This document shows positions 1 to 14,399 of a DNA stretch of 60,000 nt, one piece after another (position 1 is the stretch's first letter; every line of letters begins with the position of its first letter). The notes under the pieces were generated by a model. It saw only the letters and a list, made by a program, of their open reading frames with translations, did not search any database and was not told the origin of the DNA. Source of the DNA: Glandiceps talaboti. Taxonomy: Eukaryota; Hemichordata; Enteropneusta; Spengelidae. Location: positions 20,978,151 through 21,038,150 of the forward strand of contig NC_135563.1 of the NCBI RefSeq assembly GCF_964340395.1. The letters are read 5' to 3'. The translations under genes were made by a program, and so were the position numbers.

Positions 1-190
1 TTTCTTTCAGCCCTCTCATTTAAATCAAATTGAATTGTGTACTCATAATAATATTTTCTTTCAGCCTCTCTGACTTTGACTTTGTACACTGTACACTGCA
101 ACTTGCATCCACCATGACATATGACGTCAGATTGCATTATTTTGTACTGTAAATCAAGACTTTGGCTCAGTCTCATAGAACATTTCAAAA
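1..190 (+). repeat. Dispersed repeat, copy A
   Basis: This segment (ending around the phrase GCCTCATACAAC-like at copy B) is similar along most of its length to 1021-1305: the same TTTAAATCAAATTGAATTG core, then the ACTTTG..CACTGTAACTT..CCACCATGACAT block. It starts at or before the window edge. Copy B has two extra 52-bp units inserted. Confidence 0.6.
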
Positions 191-1020
191 TTCTTTCATT
201 TTAACTTTTAAACTTTTCTGTTTCCTGAAAATTCCAAAGCATACTTTTCAACACTGGAATCATTCGTGTACAGTTCTTTTCTACACTGTAAACCTGGACT
301 TTGAACATATAATTTTGTTCTTCCAAAAATTACATTGCATACTTCATCACTAATTACTTATATTAGTGAGTAATTTTCGACTGCTCTTGTTTTTGGGTTA
401 TTCTTTTTTAAATACAAGATTCTAATAATTTGAGACCCATGCAGATAGAAGCTTGAGGTCTCCTCAGTGAATATGTGTGCAAGTACATAATTTTTTTCAC
501 ACAAGTTACAAGTCTTATGTTCATTTGCCTTTGATGTCGACTACTATAGTTTATTGCAGCACGAGCGCAAAGGGAAAACATCTACAGCACAAGATATCTT
601 TATGTTCTTACAAAATGTACATTTGACAACAATTACAAATATATCATGGCCAATAACAGTCAAGAACTATCAATTACAAAGAAATATATCCTCCTTTATT
701 CAAATTTATGTCAATAAAAGTGGTCAAAGGACTGAATTTCTAGAATAGTCAACAAATGTTTTCCAATTCTGATAAGCCAAGTATAGTATGTATTGATTCA
801 TGTAATACAGCAATGTAATTAAACTGTAAAAGTACAAGACTTTAGATAAACTAGTTGACATTATTTAATTGACTAGTTGTGATAAAATAATCTGATAGTG
901 ACTACATTTAGAGTAGGTTGTGGTGTCTTGAAAACTTGATGTAGACTCAAATGTCCCTGGGTAATATACTTGGATGAAAACTACACAATAAAAGTCAACA
1001 TGAATTATGGGCTGTAAATA

Positions 1021-1305
1021 CTTTCTTTTAGCCTCTCGTTTAAATCAAATTGAATTGTGTACTGTAAATAACATTTTCATTCAGCCTCGATTTAAATCAA
1101 ATTGAATTGTGTACTGTAAATAACATTGTCATTCAGCATCGATTTAAATCAAATTGAATTGTGTACTCTAGATAACATTTTCTTTCAGTCTCACATTAAT
1201 CACATTGACTTTGTGCACTGTAACTTACTTCCACCATGACATTAGATGCCAAATTGAATTATTTTGTAGTTGCAAAGCATGACATCAACTCGGCCTCGGC
1301 CTCAT
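1021..1305 (+). repeat. Dispersed repeat, copy B, with internal 52-bp tandem triplication
   Basis: Three units of about 52 bp (from about 1036 to 1188), each containing TTTAAATCAAATTGAATTG followed by GTGTACT, lead into the same downstream block as in copy A. The difference from copy A shows that the 52-bp module expanded after the two copies separated. Confidence 0.65.
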
Positions 1306-2400
1306 ACAACACCTTACTGGAATGGTGTACACAACTTTAAATGAGTAAAGGCTCCTTTGATGCCAACCAAGGTTTATTACAACTTTTCTCTATGCTTCAG
1401 GAGAACATTCCATCAAAACAGACATCACTAAATTGAAGTTAAATAGTTCTATTTCCATATAGACATGCAACCCCACTAAAGTCATTATTTCAATGTACTT
1501 TTAATAGCTGCACTGCAAGTGTGATGATTTGGTTTTCATATTTTTATTTCATGACTGTGTACATCATATAGTATTTCATTTGGTTAATGACCATTTTTAC
1601 TATTTTCAAACCCCACTTTTTATAGTTTCCTAGTTCAAGAGCCTATAAGTGCATGTGTGATGTTCTTCCAATGACATTTCTAGATCCAATCGGTAGCAAT
1701 ATGTTTAAAGTTTAAATCTACACTAACTATGAAAACCAACAATATATTCACTGGAAATCATTAAAATACCAAGATTTAGAGGCATTGTCCATTTTAAATA
1801 AAGATAGATTTTATCCATAACATAAGTTGTATGGTTACTAGTGGCAATAGTTATCACATTCAGGCCTCTCATTTTAGGGTGTGGACCAAAAAATCAATTT
1901 GATTTGATTTAGTGTACCATATTTTGTGTATAGCTACAAATATTTGCTTACTCACAGGTGATTCAATACTGTTCAGGATGTATGATATACCCCGGTAAGT
2001 ACTTTACTTATAATTATATAATATACAAAAGGTTTCAAATATTGTTCTAAGTTGCAGCTAGTGCATCTTTAACATGTGAATTTCATGAAAATGGCCAAAT
2101 CTGAGCACTGAACTCTGTTTCTATACATAAATCGATGCAAGAAGCTCTTCAAAACAGGTGGATCATTCCTTGTCAAGCGTAGTGTATGTTATACTCAGAA
2201 AGACGTACATAGTATAAAATGTTATTTGATGTGTTTCTCAGTCTTTCTAAACAACTGTCATCAATAGCCTAAGATAATGATTTAGCTGAAGAACTCAATA
2301 TCTAGGTCCATGATTCAATTCCACATTTCACAATAGTGTTATCCTAGAAGTACACCGTCAAAATTTGACATAATCATTTGTTGTTCAGGAACTCCTTTAT

Positions 2401-3560
2401 CTATTGTCCTGCCCAACAGACTGATTACACAAAATGGCATCTATAGTCCTGCCCAACAGACTGATTACACAAAATGGCATCTATTGTCCTGCCCAACAGA
2501 CTGATTACACAAAATGGCATCTATTGTCCTGCCCAACAGACTGATTACACAAAATGGCATCTATAGTCCTGCCCAACAGACTGATTACACAAAATGGCAT
2601 CTATAGTCCTGCCCAACAGACTGATTACACAAAATGGCATCTATAGTCCTGCCCAACAGACTGATTACACAAAATGGCATCTATTGTCCTGCCCAACAGA
2701 CTGATTACACAAAATGGCATCTATAGTCCTACCCAACAGACTGATTACACAAAATGGCATCTATTGTCCTGCCCAACAGACTGATTACACAAAATGGCAT
2801 CTATAGTCCTGCCCAACAGACTGATTACACAAAATGGCATCTATAGTCCTGCCCAACAGACTGATTACACAAAATGGCATCTATTGTCCTGCCCAACAGA
2901 CTGATTACACAAAATGGCATCTATAGTCCTGCCCAACAGACTGATTACACAAAATGGCATCTATTGTCCTGCCCAACAGACTGATTACACAAAATGGCAT
3001 CTATTGTCCTGCCCAACAGACTGATTACACAAAATGGCATGTATAGTCCTGCCCAACAGACTGATTACACAAAATGGCATCTATAGTCCTGCCCAACAGA
3101 CTGATTACACAAAATGGCATCTATAGTCCTGCCCAACAGACTGATTACACAAAATGGCATCTATAGTCCTACCCAACAGACTGATTACACAAAATGGCAT
3201 CTATTGTCCTGCCCAACAGACTGATTACACAAAATGGCATCTATAGTCCTACCCAACAGACTGATTACACAAAATGGCATCTATAGTCCTACCCAACAGA
3301 CTGATTACACAAAATGGCATCTATTGTCCTGCCCAACAGACTGATTACACAAAATGGCATCTATAGTCCTACCCAACAGACTGATTACACAAAATGGCAT
3401 CTATTGTCCTGCCCAACAGACTGATTACACAAAATGGCATCTATAGTCCTGCCCAACAGACTGATTACACAAAATGGCATCTATTGTCCTGCCCAACAGA
3501 CTGATTACACAAAATGGCATCTATAGTCCTGCCCAACAGACTGATTACACAAAATGGCAT
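2401..3560 (+). repeat. Minisatellite, 40-bp unit, 29 copies, no indels
   Basis: The 1160 bases divide exactly into 29 units of 40 bp. Units start CTAT[T/A]GTCCT and continue [G/A]CCCAACAGACTGATTACAC. Only three sites vary: T/A at unit position 5, G/A at position 11, and one C-to-G at position 1 of unit 17. A at position 11 (units 9, 20, 22, 23, 25) occurs only with A at position 5. Because 40 is not a multiple of 3, a frame passes through all three phases per 120 bp; the A variant at position 5 creates a TAG in one phase, so the array is not an extended coding region. Confidence 0.95.
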
Positions 3561-4148
3561 CAAAATATATTGCTCCAAAACAATAAAATTCTGGTGAAAA
3601 CCCTGGGCAGCTGCTTTTTAAAACTAAATATGAATCACAATTGGACATGGGTAATTGACTACACGGTGGCGACACATTTAAAAGTACATGGTCATCAGTA
3701 GAAATAATGACATGAAAGTCTCATTAAGCTTCCCTTTATGTTTCTCACTAATCCATTTATTGGTCAAAAACATCTGCTCCTACAATATCATATTTAATTT
3801 ATGTGATGAATTCTGTTCTTAAAATCTGTATTCCTGTCTCACACAGTCACAATTTTATTGTTTTATGAGAGACTATCTACCCATTTTTAAAACTATCAAA
3901 TATACAGGTACGTATAAAGCCATGGTTTCATTTCCTTCAGAATTTGACTTCATGATTGATTTCATTTCCAGTTTTTCTCTTCAAACATCTAAGTTCAGTC
4001 ACCTGTAATATTGTTATGGTTTGGAATGTACTAAAAGTAGTCTTTAGAGAGCAATAAATATAAATATCATTTTTATGATCACATTAAATATCACAAAACA
4101 CACTTGTTTCCTGTATCAATGTTATCAGTTTTATAATCTGAATACATC

Positions 4149-4560
4149 TATAGCTAAAATAATGTAGGCGTGGTGTTTCACTGGTGACATTATGTTTTTG
4201 ACACAAACATAGATATATTTCAACTCTAGACTAACAATAACAGACACACAACAGCAGGATCCATTGCCTAATCACATTGAACACTGATAAGCATTGCTAT
4301 ATTCTCTCACAGTGCAGTAAAAACAGGCCTCTAATGAAAACATTACATGTGGACTTGATGATTTTAATGGCTGCAATTGTTTATTTCATAACTGATAATC
4401 AACATTTAAACTTTACTACATCTACATCCTCACTGTGCACAGCATCTAATATTTATGTATTAAAGTGTTTCTTTTGCATTAGAAGTTGTCTAGTCTGAGG
4501 GTGTGTAATAAATGTCATGTTGCATGAGTGAAACACCAAGACTACATCATTTTAGCTGTA
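4149..4560. mobile_element. MITE-like element with about 32-bp terminal inverted repeats and TA flanks
   Basis: The left end (TAGCTAAAATAATGTAG..TGGTGTTTCACT) and the reverse complement of the right end (CAGCTAAAATGATGTAG..TGGTGTTTCACT) match over about 32 bases with four mismatches. TA dinucleotides flank both ends (4149-4150 and 4559-4560), as expected for a Tc1/mariner-type target duplication. The interior of about 340 bases has no transposase, so it would be non-autonomous. The TA flanks are weak evidence in AT-rich DNA; the inverted ends are clear. Confidence 0.6.
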
Positions 4561-6358
4561 ATGGGAATTCTCATGATTTTAACTACCTTGTTTTTTATTT
4601 GAATATAGCAATAACAGATGATTAGTGTGATAGTAAATGGCCAATAAACAAGTATCACCGCCTACAGCAATAGATACAATATAAACCTATCACTATCATA
4701 TCAGTACGGTTTATACAAACAGTAACTCACACAAATATATGACTTCACCCTGATAACAATTTTGTTTACTTTCAATTTAATAGATGCTGTAGACATGTAG
4801 ACATCTTTCAAGGGTGCTTGTTCTTGTTGTATTCTAACTGTAAGACTGTTATGTCCATAAATTTATATTACAGTAAACCTAGAAACTTTCAGTAAAGATT
4901 TACTTTTGCTTATTCTGCTGGAAAACAAAAGCATGAAGTTGTGGCTAAAATGCATTCTTGTACATAAACACTGCACTGGGTTTAGAAATTTATAAACATT
5001 AGTTTTTGGGAACTAGTTGAAGACTGTATTATCACAAAAATATCAATATCTGACTGGTGAAAAATGAATGACAGATGTGCAATATTTAGCCTATAACTAC
5101 ATGGATTGTACTAATAGTAGAGATACTGAACACTGTCTATCAATTTGTTATCTATTTAGGTATCTTTCAGTGTCTAACAGATACTGGAATTTACATTCTG
5201 TTATCTATTTCTGTATAGACATGAAATGTACATGTTATCTATTTCTTCAATTATGGCACATTTCAGTGCTTGTAGCTGACTGAAGGTAATCTGTGTTGCC
5301 CTGCCTTCATTTCCGCACATCAATCACTAAAAGACTTTTTAGCTGGAAGATCTAGAATATTTCACAAATATCTGGAGATAAATTCATCCACTTCCATTTC
5401 TACTACACAAGGGTTATCACAATAAAAGTGATTTCACTTCCATACATAAATTCATTGAAAGACGTTTATTGGTAAATTCATTCATCACTTTCTATTACAC
5501 AGGGTTTCAGTGATACCACAGTGGCAACCAAGGTTTCAGCTTATTCTTAAAATCAGATGGATGCAAACTAGAATGATTATTGTTTGATGTGGTTGATTAC
5601 ACAAATAGATAATATCAGTGCAGATAATCACCCTGTAATGAAGACAATACACACACTAGAAGTCCACAAAAATGTACACTTTTAAGATCATGGAAGACAT
5701 CAGAAATACCACCCTACTGTGAGTATAATTAAACTAAAATCCATTCAATAGCTTATGTCAAAATGTCACAACAACAGTGTCTATTCATACTTCTTAGCAA
5801 GCCAAAACCTTGATAGCCACTGTCATACTTCAGAGGAATCAATTCATCCATATTCATTAATACCTAAAAAAACCACCTTCCTTAATTACTAAATTATCAA
5901 AACTTTACTTGCTAAAATTAGTATGACATAAAACAAAACAACAGCCATATGATAGCATTATTCAGGTAATGTTAGTACCATGGTTTTACCATAGATTATA
6001 AAGGCTCCCCTGCAAGATCTATGTTTTACTTAAAGTTGTTCAGATATATTTGAAGTGAGAAGTGACAAGTTTTATACTTTATCAGAATTATTAGACTCTC
6101 TACTCAAATATCAATATATACTCAACCATACTTGTAGAGTAAAACTTGGTGTAAAATCAATCTTGCCGACATTTACATGCACTAAATCATACTTTTAGAG
6201 TTTGACTAATAATTTACAACTAATCCAACCACTGAGAATTGTTAAGTACTTAATACAATACTTTGACAAAACTTGAACGGTACAAACCAATATCTATAAT
6301 TGTGCTTTTTATCCTTTCAACACTTGTGTACTAATTATAGTTATTTTCATCACGACTC

Positions 6359-6471
6359 CGTTCTAGGTAAGAAAACCCTTCACTGTTCAAACCATCCACT
6401 TTGTGTTATTTTAATCATGTTGCCGTTCTAGGTAAGAAAGCCCTTCACTGGTCACTTTGTGTTCATTCAGT
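6359..6471 (+). repeat. Diverged tandem duplication, about 64-bp unit
   Basis: CCGTTCTAGGTAAGAAA followed by CCCTTCACTG and CACTTTGTGTT occurs at 6359 and again at 6423. Confidence 0.6.
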
Positions 6472-7082
6472 TCAGAAGACACTGTGTTTCCATTACTTTC
6501 AATCTGTACACATGACAGCTTCCGATTGAAATGATATCATGAACTCCTCAACACTCAAACACACATCTTTCTGTTAGTGATACATTTATTGGAAGTATAT
6601 ACACGCAATGTTTCCTCATCCATACTCAATCATGACATGTTTTGTTACTTCTACAACAATTTAAGACAAAAATCTACTTCAATTTCTGACAAGTTTCACA
6701 TCTAAGTGGGCTTTCTTGTCTAGGAAAGTGAAGATTTTAGGATAACACAATACTTGTAAGACTGTGTTGCAGGCAATGTAAATGTGTAAGTTAGAGTTTA
6801 CAAATGTAATGTTTACTAGTACTATTTTGCAATGATATTAATTATTAAACACAGAAGTATTTTTGTCTTGTATGTGCTGAAATATACTTAATTTAGAAAA
6901 TTTGAATTTAATACTGTTACATTATAAATTGAACAGAATATGATTGCGTAAATATACATGAATATACATATTAATTACTTATATCTACACACCAATATTT
7001 AAATGAAAACATCAGACAGAGATATTTGAAGGTCTGATAAATACCTGGTTGGGTGAGCCTGCCAAACTGCAGCTACCAAACC

Positions 7083-7290
7083 AATTTACATAAATGACTG
7101 ACTAATTTAGATACTTTGGGGACAAGGGTAGCAAAATTTCAGCCACTATGCAACTAAAAACATATCAGGCACTGCATAGATTTTTCAGCCAGTTTGTAGT
7201 CAAACTTATTTACATATTAAAATGACTGACTAATTTAAATATTTTGGGGAAGGGCAGAACAATTTCAGCCAATATGCAGCCACAATTTCA
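7083..7290 (+). repeat. Diverged tandem duplication, about 125-bp spacing
   Basis: The block TTTACATA..AATGACTGACTAATTTA..ATTTTGGGG..AATTTCAGCCA is present at about 7083-7170 and 7207-7290. Several further copies of CAGCCA follow to 7330, suggesting older degenerate repetition. Confidence 0.5.
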
Positions 7291-10200
7291 GCCAAAACTA
7301 AGTCACTATTCAGCCATTCTTCAGCCGATCTGCATAATTTTTTTGAATCAGTAAAAACTCGATTAACATGTTTAAAAACAACAGAATACAGAATAATACC
7401 CATATTCTCCTTAAAATAAACTTTACCCCGTACTTCTGACCTAGCCATTGGATTTTAGTCAATAAATTTACTACTGAATGACAAACCTGGATATCCTATG
7501 ATCACAAGAAATGTACATCTAATTAGATCAAACCAATAATTTATAATAAATAATGTTCTATTTGACCTACAACTCACACCAATTACCTGTTAATTGATTT
7601 ATGACCCATACCTGTCAATCATTTTACTGAAAACACTATTTAATTACTCCAAGGTGAAATCATTCACAGTAATTCATATCAAAAGGCAATTTGTAGAGTT
7701 ATTGACGGATTTTAATTAGATATCATGTCCTCTATTGATAGTTAATACTTTGCTTATAAAATATGAACATTTTCGTACTTAATTTATTCATTCTCACAAG
7801 TCACAGTGCATATTTTCTAGCTCAAGCAACACAATATAGTACCTCTGCAAGGGGTATCTGTTCAGTCTCACCATAAAGAGGCTAGTGCTTTTATGATGAT
7901 GATGTTTATGTAAAATGAAAAGAATTCATTTCCCCAAGTCACTAATGACAAATATACAGCTCAATATCAAAAATTGAATCAAGACATTTAAAATGTGTTC
8001 TCTCTTCCTAAAGTATGCCATCGTGACCCTGGAAATGTTTACTTGAATTTGTGTTGTCTTTGTGTTTTTCTTGTACTATGGTTCAAGCAGGTGTATGATT
8101 ATTTATGAAATGCTAATTTAATTTTAAGTCTTATGACTATATAAATTGACTATAAAATTAAAATTATGTTATATTGATTTTGATATAAACTATGTATTCA
8201 GATACAAGGTTGGATACTGTCAGTATCTTTTTCTACATTTTGTAAGTCTTACATTGTGTGTCAAGACAGTTGCAATTACCACTGTGTTTAGATGTATTGT
8301 TTTCTTTTCAAGTTTGTACAGAATGATCAATGGAGCATTTTGGCTGATTTCCTAAGAGTACGGTGCATGTGAAAGGTCAATGATCAATTTAACGTTTTGT
8401 CTAACTGAGTTTTATTTCCTACAAGTGTATGTGTGTGAAAGGTCAAGCATCTTATCAGCTTACTGTGTATGTGTATGATTGATTGAATCGGTGTGAATTC
8501 ATTCTCTGAACCAATGGATGTACAAAGTAGAAAGGCTAGAAGTCAACTGATACATTTCTCCCTTTCAACATCTAAATGATACAAAAAAGGAATGGTTTTT
8601 ATTATCTTTATAGCCTTGCCCAACTAATGAGAGAGACAAAAAGCATGACTGAGCTCTTTAATGTTACTTAAAGCACCCATTTGCTGCTTCCCCAATTCAT
8701 CAGATTTAGTTCTTTTGAAGATCACTGACATCTGTCAACTGTGTAAAATTTCATGTAAATCACACATAGACTCCTAATAGCAACATGTTGTAAATATCAG
8801 GTTTGAATTTATACAGTTCAAACTACTAAAATATGAAGATTTGTCAAGTAAAAAAAAAAACATTTCATCTATGCCATTGAAATAGAATCATCTGTCATTT
8901 CAATTAGTAAATTCTTTGCAGCTGGCAAGCTATGATACAATCAATATAACTATGAACCCTTTCTACAAGAACAGTTAAAGTCACTGTAGCTTGCAAAAAT
9001 GTGGGTAAATAGAAATAATACATTATAGATTGCAGGTCAGTGGCTATATTCTTATAAAACGACAAGTCTTTACAAATTTGGATGCAGGTCACCGTACAAA
9101 GCAAGCAGTTTGATGTCTCTGATAAGCTACTTAAAGCTACTAATGGGATGCATTTAATTTAATCTCACCGATCAACGTCTCGGTTTATGCAAGCCGACAG
9201 AATCACTTTGACATTAGATATTATTACTTAGTCAGTAAAGCCAACTTTGATTGCACTGGCAAATTTGTCATCTGCAATAGAGAAACTGACCTCAAAAAGA
9301 AAACCACCATTTTAGGGGTTATATTACTCAATAACAGTTAGTTAGCAGAATAATCCACCCAAAAAGAATATATACATGGGGGAAAAGACTTAAAATATAT
9401 AATTCAGTACAGCTCAATAATTCCTTTCTGATTTGCTAATCCAGTATCAGCCTCGGATAGCCTGCTGTTAACACATTTTGAAAACAGCGAGGTATTAGTG
9501 TAAGCTGAGTGTCGGCAATGCTAGTCCATTGCTAGGCAATGTCACTAGTATTTTCCTTGGCTGAAGGAAGACAAATATTGGAGAATAACATCTAAGCATA
9601 CTGCAACTTGTTTGGCTGTAAAACTACACAACATATCAAATACTGGGGAAGGTGTTTTTATTTATCAGTCTAGTGACAATAGGAAATGGACCCAGTCATC
9701 AATTTATGTCAAATCTATATATTTAACTGACAAAACTGCATAGGGTCACTAATGCATCCAACTGATGGTCTCAGCAGGGATGTCTTTTACACTATATACT
9801 GGGATCATGCTGTAATTCCGGTATCTGTGATTGCTTACACTGCATGGATATCACAGAATGTGGAATGAGCTGCAAGTCAATTTACAAAACGGAAATTTAA
9901 GTAGATTTGAAATGTCACACTCCTGCTAATGTTTCAGGGATTTCCAATTACCGCTATCAGGGAATTCAAAATCGCCATGGAAACTAAATGATGTTAGATA
10001 GTGCTTGTCAGGTTCTATAATATAAATAATTACATTGTGGTTTTCAGTATACAAATACAATAGAGATAGAATGAGTTTCAATCACTGCTTTACTACATAT
10101 TAACCTCAATTACATGTGGACAGACTATATGGTATTTTATCTATTTATGTATGATGCAGGTGATCTCTCTGAATCAGGTATAAAAACATCCCTTTGATCT

Positions 10201-10616
10201 TCAACACCTGAACAGTGTTTGTTTTATTTTGTCATAATCTATCACACAGATATTACCGGTGATACTTAGAACTCAAAACATTTTACACATACATGTGAAT
10301 TGGAGTTGACTTAAACCTACATAACGCTGTTTTCTGACTAAGGACATGTCTCTTGAGTCAGAAGCTATGCATGCATGCCATAAAGGCTCTGTTTGGGTTT
10401 TGATTTTCTTTTAGGTGTGGAAAACAGTTGTTTGGCAGAGTTTTATTAGAACAAAGTAAGCCAGAATAAACAAGTCTTTTTATGTCATGTCATTTTGTGC
10501 CAAGTTTGAATGAAAGTGGATATTGCATGTCTGAGATATACCGTATAACAGAATGACACATGCACATATATATGCAATGGCGCACAGACTGACACACACG
10601 GAACCCATTCTAATAG

Positions 10617-10680
10617 TTCCCACTCCAGGGGACACTAGTGCGAGAACCTGGAATTGAAACTTTGGCCTTTAAAGAGCTAA
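10617..10680 (-). repeat. tRNA-like SINE fragment, copy 1
   Basis: The block GCGAGAACCTGGAATTGAAA..GGCCTTTAA resembles 58941-58982. Read on the minus strand, the second copy has a GGGATTTCAATCCC core similar to a tRNA T-loop/B-box, the usual signature of a tRNA-derived SINE head. No tail or target duplication was found. Confidence 0.4.
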
Positions 10681-10860
10681 GTTAGGAACACATTATACTG
10701 TGTATGGCAGAGATAACTAAATTGTCAAATAGATTAATACTTGAGCTGATCCATCACAAGACACACAGACAAGTGTAAACTTACTCATCTGTGTACTAAG
10801 TTAGTAATACTTTATCCTGTGTATAGCAGAGATGGCCTAGTTAGAAAGATGAGATGAATG
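10675..10860 (+). repeat. Diverged tandem duplication, about 121-bp spacing
   Basis: CTAAGTTAG followed by CTGTGTAT[G/A]GCAGAGAT occurs at 10678-10716 and again at 10797-10833. Confidence 0.5.
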
Positions 10861-11944
10861 GAAGTGTGACATTACTGTCACCTTCACGGATTTATTTTCT
10901 TAATCTGTTTCCTGGTAGTGTGCATTAGAGGAGACTTTCCAATATCTTCTATGCTGAAAAGGTTGAAATTGTACCTATTAAAGCCTTTTATGAATATTAC
11001 ATGGCAATGAAACATATAGAAAACTTGACATATACACTGTCAACATCTATACCACGTCAAATTAAAGAGATTTTGAGCTGGTAAAATGACAAGAACTAAC
11101 ACGATATGATGGAAATTTGAAACTTATGCTTAAACACTGATAGAAGGAGGTATGTATGTAAAAAGTACACTTTTTCCAGAGTGAGAGCTTTTCCAGTGTA
11201 TGAAAGATCAAGTTACAACGTAATGAGAATGTCATAATAAGTGCTTCTACTGAATAATACATTACAAATCAATAACTATAAAAGTGGACTTGGAGGACAG
11301 GTATCAAATAGTTCAATCTGTTCTGTTCCTTTGCTATCTGAAATCACATCTAAAAGCAAAGATAGCGCTATTTCTGTATGATGTTCATTCTGTTGCTGAC
11401 CTGATGTTTTCATCTTGATACCAGCCTAACAATGCTAATGTCAGACTATGCTATCAGTAACCATCGACTGCTGACATCTTTTCTTCAGGAGACACAAAGA
11501 CTTTATTCATACTCCCATTACAGTCAAACCTATCTAACACTCCAGATCACCTTTCCTAACAAGACCTACTATCTTGCTGACCTTGCTGCCAATTTATATT
11601 CCATGTTGTTTTTTTCACTCTTTGTACTGAGTTCATTCAGTCATACATATTTCAATCCACTTAAAAGCTTACAATAGAGTTGAAAGTACAGACTTCTGCT
11701 TTCATTGTTCCTGTATATTACACCTATAGTGGATGCTTACATTCATGATATAACGCATCTGCGTTTGACACAGAATCTCACCTGTTCACTACATAAAATC
11801 AATCTGATGAAATGAGAAATTCTTGACTCTACATCATCAAGAGTAATATGTCAAACAGAACTCGCCATTGTGAGATCCAACGAGAAATAATCTTTCACTC
11901 ACTCAAATTAATATATTTGACTGGGTATGCAAAAAGGTACCCTA

Positions 11945-11992
11945 TAATACCCATGATGCAATGTAATACCCATGATGCAATGTAATACCCAA
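11945..11992 (+). repeat. 19-bp tandem repeat, about 2.5 copies
   Basis: TAATACCCATGATGCAATG starts at 11945 and 11964, and a partial third copy starts at 11983. Confidence 0.75.
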
Positions 11993-12347
11993 TACAATTG
12001 TCTTTATGCACTTTTATATATTTACATGACCAAAATATTTGAATGGTTGTTTTTACATGGTTGTTTTTACATGTAAAATGATCATAAAAATGGTTATATT
12101 TGTATTTTCCATATTTGTATACTATCGGTAAGACCTCTGATAGTTACAGTCACAAGTGTCTGATTCCTGTCTTAGCATTAGTCTTCTATCTGACAATTAA
12201 ACTACCTGATCAATCGTCATGACAAATTTACCTGACACAGCCTCACAGTAGGACATCTAAGTGTACATAATTAAACAGTGTGCAATCTAATAATAGCCAA
12301 ACTTTGTTGTTGTGAGTTAAAATGAGAAAAACTGGGATTTCTTGTGA

Positions 12348-12550
12348 GTCACCACATAGTAAGAGATGGAGGAGCATCAACATTTTGGTGTGTCACTAGA
12401 AATTGTGTATCAGTTGCATGTCAAATTGGCTTAGTTAGAGGGCATACTGGTCACCACATAGTAAGAGATAGAGGAACACCAAATTTTGGTGCGTCACTAG
12501 AAATTGTGTGTGTCTGCAGTGGCATGTCAAATTGGCTTTAGAGGGCACAT
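12348..12550 (+). repeat. Tandem pair of a dispersed repeat, 102-bp unit
   Basis: Two units (12348-12449 and 12450-12550) share GTCACCACATAGTAAGAGAT, then TTTTGGTG and GTCACTAGAAATTGTGT, and CATGTCAAATTGGCTT. A diverged third copy is at 23763-23870. The open frame across the pair is a by-product of the 102-bp length, which is a multiple of three. Confidence 0.75.
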
Positions 12551-13177
12551 TTTAAAGCACCTCAGCTACAAGCATATTATTCCTATAAGTACCGGTAGCC
12601 ACATTCCTATGAAAACTGTCTGACAGATGATGGTAACAATGTCAGAAGAGAACAGTAGCAGAGATAGTTTTCGAGACATCAACAAAATGTTGCATACCAA
12701 CAAACAAACATTTCTAATTTCTAAAGATTTTGGTGAATTTCTTTTCCATTCATTTACAAGAAAAACATTCAACAGTACGATAAATAACTGGTATGGGAAA
12801 AAAGAAAAGATATGTGCACTTCAATTCCTACTATGATATGTCCTTTAATTTTAAACTACCACTGTCTCTTTTCATAAATCTAGTCATGGTGCACACTCAA
12901 AGGTACGCTAAAAGTACAATCCCATACATGATCAGAGCAATGTATAAATTGGTTTTAATTGCTTTTAAATTTACCACTAAGTCCTTTTCTAAAGTATTGT
13001 CTTGTGTGTGTTACACTAGTCATTTCATAGTACACTTTTTGATGTTGTTGTCACCAATTGTAAGTTTTATAATTTAATATTTTAATGTCTCAATTCTTAA
13101 TAAATTTCCCATTTTAAAATAATCTGTAATATTGTCACAATTCAGCCAGTAGGCTGCTATGTACAATATAAATAAAC

Positions 13178-13208
13178 CATAATAATAATAATAATAATAA
13201 TAATAATT
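13178..13208 (+). repeat. AAT microsatellite after AATAAA-like sequence
   Basis: About ten AAT units follow ATAAATAAACCAT. The arrangement resembles the SINE tail at 14401, hinting at a decayed retroelement 3' end. Confidence 0.7.
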
Positions 13209-14130
13209 CAAACCCAGCAAGTTGATAAAGCATTCTTTTTGTCTACTGCATATCAAACACACTTAACTGGCAGGCATTTATATCATGGTTTAGAACAGCA
13301 TATCTACTTAACAGGTTCTATACAAGTTACAATAGACAACCTTCACAAACTCTTTCCACATTTTAAACAATTTAAATTGGACCTGTAAGCACTGTCCTTT
13401 GCTTACAAGGGACAAAGATGAAAGTCTTTGAGCATTTTATCTACTTTAAACTAAACCCGAATTAAAATTGTCTTTTACAGGTACACATTGGCAGGGAATG
13501 AGGGTCACCCATTATGAACATTTTCTACTTTTTGGGGGCTCACAAAAAATGTTTAAACGGGCCGAAGTCTTTGATAAACATTAGAAGCTACTTCCAAGGT
13601 TTCTTGTATTTGTTGGCAAAATAAAAACCAAAAACCCTAAAAGAATTTGATAGTACCTTGCACTCAAAGAAAACATTCAATTCTTTAAAGTGGAAAAAAT
13701 TCAAGGTTTACCACATAAGTCAGATTGTGCTTTCATTCAATTGGAAATGACAGCTTTTTTATCACCTTGAAAGCAAGATGGTTTATTTCATTCATTTGTC
13801 GCAACTATTTTTTATTAATTCACTAAACAATTGGTGCCATGCCAATCTTTCACAATCTTCAAGATGTAACAATTTATTACTTTCATTTTGTGAAGTGTAA
13901 TTTCTTCCTCTTCCTTGGAAGGGGCAATAATGCGGTTATTACAGAGTCAAATTATTCCTGTATGGTACAGTTTGTAAAATAATCATGTTTGATTTTAACA
14001 ATTTCAAAGTACAAAATAACTTTGTTTATTCGCCTGTTTGAATTATTATGATATTGTGCTTCCTCAGGATGACAATAATTTGATTGAGTGATCATGAAAT
14101 CACATATGAGATTTCATGAGGTGAGATGAG

Positions 14131-14399
14131 GGTTGTCGGTTGTCGGTGGCCGAGTGGTTAAACCACTTGCCTCTTACCACTGCAGTCGGGTTTCGAACCC
14201 CATTCAGGGTTCGATTAAATTTACCACGCTGTAAGTAAGAAGAGTGTCATTCAGTTTGACTCTACCGAACAACGCAGGTTTTCCCCGGGTACTTCGGTTT
14301 CCTACTGCATTTACACTGAACCCATGAGGGATGGCCCTCACTGGACTTCTTGGGAGACAAGTGTTTATATGCCTAAAGAACTATCCAGTATAAATAAAG

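Noticed and set aside
14131-14210. A functional tRNA gene
   Set aside because: The B box has an insertion, no acceptor stem closes, and a SINE body with a tail follows.
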